From: Marinosulfonomonas sp.
Lineage (GTDB): Bacteria; Pseudomonadota; Alphaproteobacteria; Rhodobacterales; Rhodobacteraceae
DNA: 8,329 bases
Assembly: GCA_026989405.1 (NCBI GenBank)
Contig: JALSJL010000477.1
Location: 1-8,329, forward strand
Direction of reading: 5' to 3'
Shown: one piece after another, positions 1 through 6,409 of the stretch
Numbering within the stretch: position 1 is the stretch's first letter
How the letters are laid out: every line of letters starts with the position of its first letter
Notes under the pieces: model-generated
Database searches by the model: none
The model's input: the letters and a program-made list of their open reading frames with translations, nothing else
Told to the model about the DNA's origin: nothing
Translations under genes and position numbers: made by a program

Positions 1-854
1 ACGCCGGGCCGGTCCGCCACCACCTCGATGCCGTGCTCTGCCAGGTGCGCGCCCGGCCCGATCCCCGACAGCATCAACAGTTTCGGCGAATTGATCGAGC
101 TTGCCGCCACGATCACCTCGCGGCGCGCCCGGATCACCTCGCGCGCGCCCTTGCGATCCACCTCGACGCCCACCGCGCGCCCGTCCTCGATCACCACGCG
201 GCGGGCAAAACAGCGCACCAGATCGACATTGCCGCGCTTCAGCGCCGGCTTCAGATAGGCCGTTGCCGCCGACCAACGCCGCCCGCGCCAGATCGTCGCC
301 TCCATCGGCCCGAAGCCTTCCTGCTTCTCGCCGTTGTAATCCTCGGTCAGTTCGAACCCGGCCTGCGCCCCGGCTTCGACAAAGGCATGATACAGCGGGT
401 TGGCCCGCGGCCCGCGCGTGACATGCAGCGGCCCGTCATGGCCGCGCCAGGCGCCGTTTTCGCCCCCGTGCCAGGTCTCCATCCGCTTGAAATAGGGCAG
501 CACGTCGGCAAACCCCCAGCCCTGCGCGCCCGCCTCGGCCCAATGGTCGAAATCGCGCGCGTGCCCGCGCACGTAAACCATGCCGTTGATGCTGGACGAG
601 CCGCCCACGACCTTGCCCCGCGGCACCGCCAGGCGCCGGTTGTTCAACTGCGGTTCTGGCTCGCTCTCAAAGCCCCAGTCATACATCCCCATGTTCATCG
701 GATAGGACAGTGCCGCCGGCATCTGGATGAACGGCCCGGCGTCGCTGCCGCCATATTCCAGCACCAGAACGCTGTGCTTGCCGTCCTCGCTCAGCCGGTA
801 GGCCAGCGCGCTGCCGGCCGAGCCGGACCCGATGACGACGAAATCCGCTTCCAT
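1..854 (-). CDS. betA: Choline dehydrogenase BetA (N-terminal part, cut by window edge)
   Basis: FAD-dependent GMC-family oxidoreductase that oxidises choline to betaine aldehyde, the first step to glycine betaine, usually at the inner membrane. The visible 284 residues are about half of the family's usual ~550; the C-terminal catalytic part with the active-site His lies beyond base 1. Seen: FAD dinucleotide-binding motif GSGSAGS at residues 9-15, the ribose-binding Glu at 33, GMC signature 1 ([14 protein letters not shown], about 84-97) and GMC signature 2 ([14 protein letters not shown], about 253-266). The segment [10 protein letters not shown] and the phrase [12 protein letters not shown] match BetA rather than alcohol dehydrogenases of the same superfamily. 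Two ATGs are adjacent (857 and 854). The second is preferred because GAGGG at 865-861 is 6 bases from it and only 3 from the first. The start overlaps the GST stop as TGATG. Last gene seen in the betI-betB-gst-betA operon. Minor oddity: LEYGG where LEAGG is common in the superfamily. Confidence 0.93.
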   Translation of the reverse strand, partial: MEADFVVIGSGSAGSALAYRLSEDGKHSVLVLEYGGSDAGPFIQMPAALSYPMNMGMYDWGFESEPEPQLNNRRLAVPRGKVVGGSSSINGMVYVRGHARDFDHWAEAGAQGWGFADVLPYFKRMETWHGGENGAWRGHDGPLHVTRGPRANPLYHAFVEAGAQAGFELTEDYNGEKQEGFGPMEATIWRGRRWSAATAYLKPALKRGNVDLVRCFARRVVIEDGRAVGVEVDRKGAREVIRARREVIVAASSINSPKLLMLSGIGPGAHLAEHGIEVVADRPG

Positions 855-1501
855 CATGCGCCCTCGACCCGCAGCGGCGCGTAGGAAACCATGACATGTT
901 CCCGCCAGGCCGGACGTTCGGTCAGCCGCTGGTGATAGGCCTCGACACCGGGCCGGGGCCGGCGGGGGATATCGATATCGAACCAGCGAAACAGGACGTG
1001 ACCGATCAGGATATCGGCCAGCGTGAAATCGTCGGACACCACGAAATCATGGCCGGCAAGCTGGCGCTCCAGAATATCGAGCCGGGTTTCAAGATGCGCA
1101 ACGGCGCGCGTCAGCGCCGCCTCGTCGCGCTCGGCGGCCGCTGTTCTCACACGCGCCCAGAAAATCGGCACCGTGAAATCCATCGCGAAGGAGACCTTGC
1201 CCCACTCGGCCCACATGTCCACCGCGGCGCGTGCCACAGGATCGGCAGGCCAGAACGCCCCGCCATCGCCGTATCGCGCTGCCAGGTAGCGCAGGATCGC
1301 GCCGCTTTCCCAGATCACCAGATCGCCGTCGCGAATGACCGGCACCAGCCCGTTCGGGTTCATCGCGCGAAACGCCGGCGTGTCGGTGCCGCCGTGAACA
1401 TGGCCACGGTCCAGCCGCTCATGCGCCAGCCCCAGCTCGCCGATCGCCCACATCACCGCCTGCACGTTGGATGAGGTTGTGCGCCCGTAAACCGTGATCA
1501 T
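854..1501 (-). CDS. Glutathione S-transferase family protein inside the bet operon
   Basis: Complete 215-residue cytosolic GST-fold protein, a normal length for the family. The N-terminal thioredoxin-like domain spans about 1-80. It has the TTSSNVQ segment at 8-14 (candidate glutathione-activating Ser10 or Ser11), the cis-proline region NPNGLVPV at 48-55 (Pro54) and the gamma-glutamyl-binding ESGAI at 65-69. The all-helical C-terminal domain follows, with the folding motif [11 protein letters not shown] at about 157-167. The start ATG has GAGGG at 1513-1509, 7 bases upstream and overlapping the betB stop; the gap to betB is 10 bases, and the stop overlaps the betA start by one base. It is therefore surely co-transcribed with betB and betA. 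The substrate is unknown. A role in handling the reactive betaine aldehyde, or oxidative stress from choline oxidation, is inference from position only. E. coli betIBA has no such gene. Family assignment is firm; specific function is not. Confidence 0.9.
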   Translation of the reverse strand: MITVYGRTTSSNVQAVMWAIGELGLAHERLDRGHVHGGTDTPAFRAMNPNGLVPVIRDGDLVIWESGAILRYLAARYGDGGAFWPADPVARAAVDMWAEWGKVSFAMDFTVPIFWARVRTAAAERDEAALTRAVAHLETRLDILERQLAGHDFVVSDDFTLADILIGHVLFRWFDIDIPRRPRPGVEAYHQRLTERPAWREHVMVSYAPLRVEGA

Positions 1502-1511
1502 GCCGGCACCC

Positions 1512-2978
1512 TCAATACGGCGCCTCCACCGGCCCCATGCCGACGTAGACGCTTTTCAGCTCGGAATAATGTTCGATGGCCGCACGTCCGTTCTCGCGCC
1601 CGACGCCCGACATCTTCGAGCCGCCAAAGGGCATTTCCACCGGCGCAAGGTTATAGCTGTTGATCCAGAGCGTGCCGGCTTCCAGCCGGTCGACCACCCG
1701 GTGCGCCCGCGCCAAGTCGCGGCTGAACACGCCGCCCGCCAGGCCGAACTCGGTGGCATTGGCGCGCGCGATCACCTCATCCTCTGTTTCGAAATCCAGC
1801 ACCGACATCACCGGGCCGAATATTTCCTCGCGCGCGATCACCATGTCGTCGCGCACACCGGCAAACACCGTCGGCTCGACCCAGAAGCCCCCTTCGAAGC
1901 CCTGCACCCTGGGCACGCCCCCGCCGCAGAGGCAGCGCGCACCCTCGGCCTTGCCCTGCGCGATGTAGCCCAGCACCTTTTCGTGTTGCGCCGCCGACAC
2001 CAACGGCCCCATCTGCACGCCGTCATCCATCGGATCGCCGATGCGAATCGCCTCGGTGCGCGCAACCAGACGTTTGAGAAATTCGTCACGGATGCCCTTT
2101 TGCACGAAGACCCGGGTGCCGTTCGAGCAGACCTGACCCGAAGAATAGAAATTCCCCAGCATCGCGCCACCCACGGCATCTTCAAGGTCGGCATCGTCAA
2201 AGACGATCAGCGCCGACTTGCCGCCCAGTTCCATCGTCACATGGCGCATGCCCGCAGCGGCGGCGGCATAGACCTTTTGCCCCGTCGGCACCGACCCCGT
2301 GAGCGAGACCTTGGCCACACCCGGATGCGTCACCAGCGCCGCTCCGACCGCGCCCATGCCCTGCACCACGTTGAAAAGCCCCGCCGGCGCGCCGGCTTCA
2401 AGCAAGATCTCGGCCACCTTCAGGGCTGAAAGCGGCGTGGTCTCGGACGGCTTGAAGATCATTGCATTGCCGCAGGCCAGCGCCGGAGCGCCCTTCCAGC
2501 AAGCGATCTGGGTTGGATAGTTCCACGCCCCGATCCCGACGCAAACGCCCAGCGGCACCCGTTTGGTATAGGCGAAATCACCGCCCCCCAGCGGGATCGT
2601 CTCGCCATTGATCGTCGGGGCAATGCCGCCGAAAAACTCCAGCGCCTCGGCGCCGCTGGTCGCATCGGCCACCAGCGTTTCCTGCAACGGCTTGCCGGTG
2701 TCGAGCGTTTCCAGCTCGCTCAGTTCACGGTTGCGCGCCATGATCATGTCAGCGGCCCGGCGCAGAACGCGGCCGCGTTCGACAGGCTTCCAGCCGGCCC
2801 AGTGGTCTTGCGCGCGCGCTGCGCTGTCGACCGCGCGCTCGATGATGGCGGGCGTTGCCGCATGCAGGCGCGCGATGACCTCGCCGGTGGCGGGATAGAC
2901 GCACTCAAAGGCAGCGCCGGTCGGGTCGTCGACATAGGCCCCGTCAATGAAGTGGCTGGCTTCGGGCTGCGCGCGCAT
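1512..2978 (-). CDS. betB: Betaine aldehyde dehydrogenase BetB
   Basis: NAD(P)-dependent aldehyde dehydrogenase that converts betaine aldehyde to glycine betaine in the cytoplasm, the second step of choline oxidation. The 488 residues match the family length. Seen (numbering from the ATG): [13 protein letters not shown] with the oxyanion Asn at 153, the cofactor loop [12 protein letters not shown] at about 225-236, the general base Glu250 in VTMELGGKS, the nucleophile Cys284 in [11 protein letters not shown], and [11 protein letters not shown] in the C-terminal half. The wording around the two catalytic residues is that of E. coli BetB. Start choice: GTG at 2981 and ATG at 2978 are consecutive codons. 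The ATG is preferred because the GGAGGG at 2991-2986 lies 7 bases from it and only 4 from the GTG, and it forms a TGATG overlap with the betI stop. Second gene of the operon; its stop codon contributes to the GST ribosome binding site. Confidence 0.96.
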   Translation of the reverse strand: MRAQPEASHFIDGAYVDDPTGAAFECVYPATGEVIARLHAATPAIIERAVDSAARAQDHWAGWKPVERGRVLRRAADMIMARNRELSELETLDTGKPLQETLVADATSGAEALEFFGGIAPTINGETIPLGGGDFAYTKRVPLGVCVGIGAWNYPTQIACWKGAPALACGNAMIFKPSETTPLSALKVAEILLEAGAPAGLFNVVQGMGAVGAALVTHPGVAKVSLTGSVPTGQKVYAAAAAGMRHVTMELGGKSALIVFDDADLEDAVGGAMLGNFYSSGQVCSNGTRVFVQKGIRDEFLKRLVARTEAIRIGDPMDDGVQMGPLVSAAQHEKVLGYIAQGKAEGARCLCGGGVPRVQGFEGGFWVEPTVFAGVRDDMVIAREEIFGPVMSVLDFETEDEVIARANATEFGLAGGVFSRDLARAHRVVDRLEAGTLWINSYNLAPVEMPFGGSKMSGVGRENGRAAIEHYSELKSVYVGMGPVEAPY

Positions 2979-3583
2979 CACTCTGCCCTCCGTCGCACCG
3001 CATCGCCGGCGGCCAGCATCACCTCAAGATAGTCTGTCACGAAGCGCACGGCGTTCTGCCCACCCCAGGTGTCGTTGCCCAGCGCATGGCGGATATACAA
3101 CCCGTCGATCATGGCCGCCGCTCCCTGCGCAATCTCGCGCGCGCGCGCCCGCCCGGTCAATTGCAACAGCTCGTGCACAAGGTTGGAATGCAGCCTGTGG
3201 GTATAGATCCGCAGCAGCCGCGCCGCCTCGGGCGCGCGTTGCGCTTCGACGTAAAAGACCAGCCACGCCGCCACCACATGTTCCTCGAACTGGTCGCTGC
3301 CCAGCGACGCCTCGACAATCGCCCGCAAACGCTCATCCGGGCCGGATGCGCGGCGCAGCCCCAGCCGAACGGTTCGCCCGAACTCGCCAAGAACATGGCG
3401 CATCGCCGCAATGAAAAGCGCGCTCTTGCTGTCGAAATAGTAATGCGCCAGCGCCGTCGACATGCCGGCCGTGCGCGCGATCTGCCCGACCGTCACATCC
3501 AGTGACCGCGCCTTGCCGATCTCGTGAATGGTTGCCGAAACAAGCGCGGCCTTGCGAATGGGTTCCTGTCCGACCTTTGGCAC
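2978..3583 (-). CDS. betI: TetR-family choline-responsive repressor BetI
   Basis: 201-residue TetR-type regulator, close to the ~195 residues of E. coli BetI, which represses the bet genes and is relieved by choline. Seen: the BetI-like N-terminus [14 protein letters not shown] and a helix-turn-helix at about residues 31-50 ([20 protein letters not shown]) followed by DSKSALF. The C-terminal ligand domain includes [14 protein letters not shown] and [10 protein letters not shown] and ends with a [11 protein letters not shown] segment, the counterpart of AALIDGLWLRAAL in E. coli BetI. The start is GTG at 3583, supported by AGGAG at 3594-3590 with 6-base spacing. It heads the betI-betB-gst-betA operon and its stop overlaps the betB start. 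A candidate operator overlapping the -35 region just upstream suggests autoregulation of the whole operon. Confidence 0.93.
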   Translation of the reverse strand: MPKVGQEPIRKAALVSATIHEIGKARSLDVTVGQIARTAGMSTALAHYYFDSKSALFIAAMRHVLGEFGRTVRLGLRRASGPDERLRAIVEASLGSDQFEEHVVAAWLVFYVEAQRAPEAARLLRIYTHRLHSNLVHELLQLTGRARAREIAQGAAAMIDGLYIRHALGNDTWGGQNAVRFVTDYLEVMLAAGDAVRRRAE

Positions 3584-3589
3584 TGGCGA

Positions 3590-3594
3590 CTCCT
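3590..3594 (-). promoter_or_regulatory. Ribosome binding site of betI (fixes a GTG start)
   Basis: AGGAG read on the minus strand, 6 bases before the GTG at 3583. It supports the non-ATG start, which also gives the family-typical N-terminus MPK. Confidence 0.75.
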
Positions 3595-3612
3595 GTAATG
3601 GTCTGCCCTGCC

Positions 3613-3640
3613 ATCATCATTTTTTTTATTGATCAGTCAA
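3613..3640 (-). promoter_or_regulatory. Candidate sigma70 promoter of the bet operon
   Basis: On the minus strand a TTGACT hexamer (3640-3635; 5 of 6 to the -35 consensus) is followed after 16 bases by GATGAT (3618-3613; 4 of 6 to the -10 consensus). The spacer contains eight consecutive A residues. Transcription would begin near 3606, giving a short leader before the betI GTG at 3583. The -35 lies inside the proposed BetI operator. The -10 is weak, so the exact placement is uncertain. Confidence 0.45.
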
Positions 3641-3641
3641 T
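3628..3641. promoter_or_regulatory. Candidate BetI operator (inverted repeat ATTGA-N4-TCAAT)
   Basis: ATTGATCAGTCAAT has perfect 5-bp arms around a 4-bp centre and lies in the 68-bp gap between betI and the upstream regulator gene. It overlaps the proposed -35 box. TetR-family repressors bind short inverted repeats of this kind, and ATTGA/TCAAT-like arms are reported for BetI sites in gammaproteobacteria. Assignment to BetI here is by position and symmetry. Confidence 0.5.
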
Positions 3642-3651
3642 CAGCAAAAGA

Positions 3652-4596
3652 TCAGCCGCGCCGGAGCGCGCGCGGCGTCGTGCCGAATTCCTCGCGGAAT
3701 GCGCGCGTCATCGCGCTCGGGTCGTCATAGCCGCAGCGCAGCGCGACCTCGCGAACCGAAAGCCCGGTGTGTTCCACCAACCGATGCGCCGCGGCCAGCC
3801 GCAGCCGGCGATAGGCGCGCTGTGGCGTTGCATCTGCATCGGCGCGAAACTGCGCTTCCAGCCGGCGCACCGTGATGCCCAGCGCCGCGGCGACCTGGGG
3901 AATGCTCAGCGGATCTTCGAGATTGTCGCGCATCAACGCCAGCGCCGCCGCCACGACGCCCTGACGCGGCAGCGGATGGCCCTGCGACGGCGCAGCGCTT
4001 TCGCCCGCCATGAACAGGGCCGCCACATCGAGGCGCAGCGCTTCGCCATGGGCGCGCGCGATCATGCGCAGCGCCAGATCGAACGCCGTCATCGCGCCGC
4101 CGCAGGTCCAGCGGTTGCCCTCCATGACCAGCCTGTCGCGCGTCGTCTCCACCTCCGGAAACGCCTCGCGAAAGGCCTCTGCCTCGTCCCAGTGGATCGT
4201 CGCGCGATGCCCGTTCAGCAAGCCCGCCGCCGCCAGCAGCCAACTGCCGGTATCCAGACCCACAAGCGTGGTGTGCCGCGCCGCCGCCGCGCGCAGGGCA
4301 CGCAGGCAGGCCGGGCTTGCCTGCTCTGCATACCCATAGCTCGAAATGACAAACAGAAAATCTGCCGGGCCGGCCTGCGACAGCGAATCCGCCGCCTGCA
4401 CGGGCAAGCCGCCCGATGATGTGACCGGCCCACCATCCAGCGAAAGATACGCCCATTGGTAGGCCGGTTCGCGCAGAAAGTCGTTGGCCGCGCGCAGCGG
4501 TTCGACCGCATTGGCAAGGCAATGGTTCGAGAACTGATCGAGCAGCAGCACGTTCACAAATTGGAGGCCGGATGGCTTTTTGCGCCAATTTCGCAT
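3652..4596 (-). CDS. cdhR: GlxA/CdhR-type AraC-family transcriptional regulator, probable carnitine regulator
   Basis: 314-residue protein with an N-terminal DJ-1/PfpI-like (class I amidotransferase fold) ligand domain, about residues 11-190. An AraC-type DNA-binding domain follows at about 210-314. In the first domain the elbow reads GLDTGSWLLAAAGLLNGHR (about 113-131), with Asp115 where catalytic relatives have Cys, and then ATIHW; this is the non-enzymatic sensor version found in GbdR and CdhR. Two helix-turn-helix units are visible, at about 230-250 (LSIPQVAAALGITVRRLEAQF) and 279-305 (from LSVREVALRCGYDDPSAMTR to the FGTTPRALR end). The start ATG has only a weak AGG (4607-4605), 8 bases away. 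The gene is divergent from the cdhC-like gene, as in Pseudomonas, where CdhR activates carnitine genes; this is why CdhR is preferred over GbdR or a generic GlxA-type label. The inducer (carnitine or 3-dehydrocarnitine) is inferred. No terminator is seen before betI. Confidence 0.85.
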   Translation of the reverse strand: MRNWRKKPSGLQFVNVLLLDQFSNHCLANAVEPLRAANDFLREPAYQWAYLSLDGGPVTSSGGLPVQAADSLSQAGPADFLFVISSYGYAEQASPACLRALRAAAARHTTLVGLDTGSWLLAAAGLLNGHRATIHWDEAEAFREAFPEVETTRDRLVMEGNRWTCGGAMTAFDLALRMIARAHGEALRLDVAALFMAGESAAPSQGHPLPRQGVVAAALALMRDNLEDPLSIPQVAAALGITVRRLEAQFRADADATPQRAYRRLRLAAAHRLVEHTGLSVREVALRCGYDDPSAMTRAFREEFGTTPRALRRG

Positions 4597-4609
4597 GAAA
4601 ACGACCTAA

Positions 4610-4643
4610 AACCGCACGAATGCAGTTTGCAACCGCAATATGC
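4610..4643. promoter_or_regulatory. Candidate AraC-family operator in the cdhR/cdhC divergent region
   Basis: AACCGCA occurs at 4610-4616 and again at 4631-4637, exactly 21 bp apart (two helical turns), the usual phasing of the two half-sites of an AraC-family dimer. Each copy is followed after 4 or 3 bases by TGC. The same stretch also holds two GCA-N3-TGC palindromes (4622-4630 and 4635-4643). It lies in the 78-bp region shared by the divergent genes, so it could serve activation of the cdhC-like gene and autoregulation of the regulator. The regulator match is inferred from position. Confidence 0.45.
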
Positions 4644-4674
4644 TTTTTGAGGGAATCATACCGGGAGACGCCAG

Positions 4675-5583
4675 ATGCCGCTTGAAATGAACCGCGAGGT
4701 TTTCATCACCTGCGCCGTCACCGGCTCGGGCTCCACGCAAGACCGCAGCCCGCATGTGCCGCGCTCGCCCGCACAGATCGCCGACAGCGCCATTGCCGCC
4801 GCGCGTGCCGGGGCGGCGATCGTGCATTGCCACGTGCGTGACCCGCAGACCGGCGTGCCCTCGCGCGACCCGGCGCTGTATCGCGAGGTCACCGAACGCA
4901 TCCGCGAGGCCGAGGTGGACGTGGTGCTGAACCTCACCGCCGGCATGGGCGGCGACCTGGTGCTCGGCCCCACCGAGCGCCCGCTGCCGCCCGCAGAAGG
5001 CACCGACATGGCGGGTGCTGCCGAGCGGCTGGAACACGTGCTCGACTGCCGCCCCGAGATCTGCACGCTGGACTGCGGCACGATGAATTTTGCCGAGGCC
5101 GACTACCTGATGGTCAACACGCCGGGCATGCTCGAAGCCATGGGCCGGATGATCACCGAAATGGGGGTGGTGCCGGAAATCGAGGCGTTCGACACCGGGC
5201 ATCTGTGGTTTGCGAAAAAGCTGGTGGCGGACGGGGTGCTGAAAGCGCCGGCGCTGGTGCAGCTGTGCATGGGCATCCCCTGGGGGGCGCCGGACGACCT
5301 GAACACCTTCATGGCCATGGTCAACAACGTGCCCGCAGGCTGGACCTGGAGCGCCTTTTCCATCGGGCGCAACGAAATGGCCTATGTGGCGGCGGCGGTG
5401 CTGGCCGGCGGCAACGTGCGCGTCGGGCTGGAGGACAACCTGTGGCTCGCCAGGGGCGAACTGGCGACCAACGAGGCGCTGGTGGAACGCGCCGTGGGCA
5501 TCGTCGAGCGCATGGGCGCGCGCGTGATCGGCCCCGAAGAGGTGCGCAAGAAACTCGGTCTTACCAAAAGGGCGCCGCGATGA
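4675..5583 (+). CDS. cdhC: BKACE-family 3-dehydrocarnitine cleavage enzyme (betainyl-CoA forming)
   Basis: 302-residue beta-keto acid cleavage enzyme (formerly DUF849), a zinc-dependent TIM-barrel family. In carnitine loci it condenses 3-dehydrocarnitine with acetyl-CoA and yields betainyl-CoA plus acetoacetate. Seen: the zinc-binding pair His51/His53 in HCHVRDP, the third ligand Glu253 in GLEDN with Asp254 after it, and Arg249 in RVGLED. These match the His-x-His/Arg/Glu-Asp set of the lysine-pathway enzyme Kce. Where Kce has TGAET, this protein has TGSGS (16-20), so lysine-pathway chemistry is unlikely. The N-terminal block FITCAVTGSGS is typical of the carnitine subgroup. The start ATG has GGGAG at 4663-4667, 7 bases upstream; a second in-frame ATG at 4687 is less favoured. 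First plus-strand gene after the divergent regulator, and its product is the substrate of the thioesterase half of the downstream fused gene. Substrate assignment is by subgroup and context. Confidence 0.9.
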   Translation: MPLEMNREVFITCAVTGSGSTQDRSPHVPRSPAQIADSAIAAARAGAAIVHCHVRDPQTGVPSRDPALYREVTERIREAEVDVVLNLTAGMGGDLVLGPTERPLPPAEGTDMAGAAERLEHVLDCRPEICTLDCGTMNFAEADYLMVNTPGMLEAMGRMITEMGVVPEIEAFDTGHLWFAKKLVADGVLKAPALVQLCMGIPWGAPDDLNTFMAMVNNVPAGWTWSAFSIGRNEMAYVAAAVLAGGNVRVGLEDNLWLARGELATNEALVERAVGIVERMGARVIGPEEVRKKLGLTKRAPR

Positions 5584-5867
5584 GAGCCTTCCCGAGGGCT
5601 GCGCCTGCCTGGGCGGGCGCGAATGCGCCTGCCGGGGGGCAGGCAGGCGCAGCCCGGGCCGCAGGCGGCCCGGACAAGGACAAGCACGACCCTGTGCGCC
5701 CGAAAGTCGGCCCGGGCAGACGGGCCGCCGCACCAAACAACCCGGCATCGCCCGGCGGCACCGTCGGGCAGCGCCCGACCGCCCGGTCGCGGCGGGGGCG
5801 CGCCTTCGGCGCGACGGGCGGGCGCTTCGCTTCCGCCCGCGGCCGTGCCCTGCCCTCCATCCACCCC
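5584..5867. repeat. GC-rich intergenic hairpin mosaic between convergent genes
   Basis: 284 bases without a credible gene, between the stops of the cdhC-like gene (plus) and the DUF1203 gene (minus). It holds at least six inverted repeats: 5596-5611 with 5640-5655 (16 bp perfect), enclosing 5612-5620 with 5625-5633 (one mismatch); 5654-5662 with 5665-5673 (9 bp, 2-base loop); 5708-5714 with 5721-5727 (7 bp); 5763-5769 with 5773-5779 (7 bp); 5799-5804 with 5808-5813 (6 bp, TTC loop); and 5815-5821 with 5833-5839 (7 bp). No T-tracts follow the stems, so classical intrinsic terminators are not seen, although the structures may end or protect both converging transcripts. It resembles GC-rich mosaic repeats of Rhodobacterales intergenic regions; that likeness is recalled, not searched. 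Short reading frames across it are low-complexity and are not called. Confidence 0.7.
5596..5655. repeat. Nested 16-bp inverted repeat just after the cdhC-like stop
   Basis: GGGCTGCGCCTGCCTG at 5596-5611 is perfectly complementary to 5640-5655. Inside it, 5612-5620 pairs with 5625-5633 with one mismatch (a possible G-T wobble) around a GAAT loop, leaving six G residues (5634-5639) unpaired. It starts 12 bases after the stop codon and could act as a transcript-end or RNA-stabilising structure. There is no T-tract. Confidence 0.7.
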
Positions 5868-6338
5868 TCACTCCTTGCGCAGCACCCGGCACTGAAAGCA
5901 GTTGTTCGCCGCACTGCGAATATCCACGAACGCCACCCGCGCCTCGGCCAGCAATTCACCCGCCCGCGCAACGATCTCGCCGCGCGCCACCACCCCACCG
6001 GTTCCGTAGATGATCCGCTCACCCTCGTCATAGCCGCGCAGGATATACCCCGCCGAGCTCAGTATCTCGGGCAAATCCGCCGACGGTTCCGCGCCGGCGC
6101 AACTTCCCGCACACAGGAAAATCGGCCCGGTCTCCGCATAGGGGTTGCGCGTGCGAAACGGCCGCCAGGCCAGCACCAGCGCCGCCTCGCCCTCGGCAAT
6201 GTCACGCAGGCAATGGCGGCACGGATGCCCCGGCCCGTCGACAATGAACCGTTCGGGCAGATTGCCATAGGCATCCCGTCCGCCCGCGTGAATCTCGGCC
6301 ACGTCCTTGCTGGCCAGCCCGACAATTCGAATTCTCAT
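5868..6338 (-). CDS. DUF1203 domain-containing protein
   Basis: 156-residue protein of a family with no established function (DUF1203), a typical length, no signal peptide and no membrane segment. Seen: PCRHCLRDIAEGEAALVLAW at 39-58, with a CxxC pair at Cys40/Cys43; NPYAETGPIFL at 66-76 or so, with further cysteines at 76 and 80; and a C-terminal NNCFQC with Cys147/Cys150. The two CxxC pairs could form a metal site or disulfides; this is inference. Start choice: ATG codons occur at 6344 and 6338. GGGAGG at 6350-6345 touches the first and lies 6 bases from the second, so 6338 is the better start. It runs against the flanking carnitine genes and is convergent with the cdhC-like gene across the hairpin region. 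A direct role in carnitine metabolism is not shown. Confidence 0.85.
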   Translation of the reverse strand: MRIRIVGLASKDVAEIHAGGRDAYGNLPERFIVDGPGHPCRHCLRDIAEGEAALVLAWRPFRTRNPYAETGPIFLCAGSCAGAEPSADLPEILSSAGYILRGYDEGERIIYGTGGVVARGEIVARAGELLAEARVAFVDIRSAANNCFQCRVLRKE

Positions 6339-6344
6339 GATCAT

Positions 6345-6350
6345 CCTCCC
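6345..6350 (-). promoter_or_regulatory. Ribosome binding site deciding the DUF1203 start
   Basis: GGGAGG on the minus strand is immediately adjacent to the ATG at 6344, which is too close to use, and 6 bases from the ATG at 6338. It therefore supports the shorter 156-residue protein. Confidence 0.7.
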
Positions 6351-6396
6351 TTCTCACCGTCGGTAGCCGGCCCCACGCCGCGCATCGACCCGAAAC

Positions 6397-6404
6397 TTGC
6401 GCAA
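6397..6404. promoter_or_regulatory. TTGCGCAA palindrome upstream of the cdhAB start
   Basis: A perfect 8-bp palindrome whose end is 5 bases before the ATG at 6410, in the 65-71-bp region between the divergent DUF1203 and cdhAB genes. Its halves TTGC and GCAA also appear as TTGC-N4-GCAA (4627-4638) inside the candidate operator upstream of the cdhC-like gene. It might be a related regulatory site, but it is short and could occur by chance. No convincing promoter hexamers are seen in this gap. Confidence 0.2.
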
Positions 6405-6409
6405 ACCCC

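Noticed and set aside
33..884. Plus-strand open frame opposite betA
   Set aside because: It is antisense to a clear GMC oxidoreductase with both family signatures; the translation has no recognisable features.
1494..2429. Plus-strand open frame opposite betB
   Set aside because: Antisense shadow of a gene with intact catalytic Cys and Glu; His/Arg-rich translation without homology cues.
3502..4419. Plus-strand open frame opposite the AraC-family regulator
   Set aside because: It crosses the betI promoter region and is antisense to a gene with two helix-turn-helix units; Arg/Gln-rich translation.
4675..5583. Lysine-fermentation 3-keto-5-aminohexanoate cleavage enzyme (Kce)
   Set aside because: Same family, but TGSGS replaces TGAET, no other lysine-fermentation genes are present, and the flanking regulator and carnitine dehydrogenase point to 3-dehydrocarnitine.
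5596..5673. Classical rho-independent terminator for the cdhC-like gene
   Set aside because: Strong stems are present, but no run of T follows any of them on either strand, so only a general hairpin role is claimed.
5584..5867. Insertion sequence or degraded transposase gene in the gap
   Set aside because: No transposase-like protein fragment in any frame, no terminal inverted repeats with target duplications visible; the structure is a series of separate short hairpins.
4606..5892. Long open frame on the minus strand opposite the cdhC-like gene and the hairpin region
   Set aside because: The translation is rich in Arg, His, Ala and Gly, has no domain, runs through the hairpin mosaic and overlaps a gene with intact zinc-site residues.
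5561..6031. Reading frames across the GC-rich gap (both strands)
   Set aside because: They consist of Pro/Arg/Gly/Ala repeats caused by GC-rich hairpins, have no convincing ribosome binding sites and overlap real gene ends.
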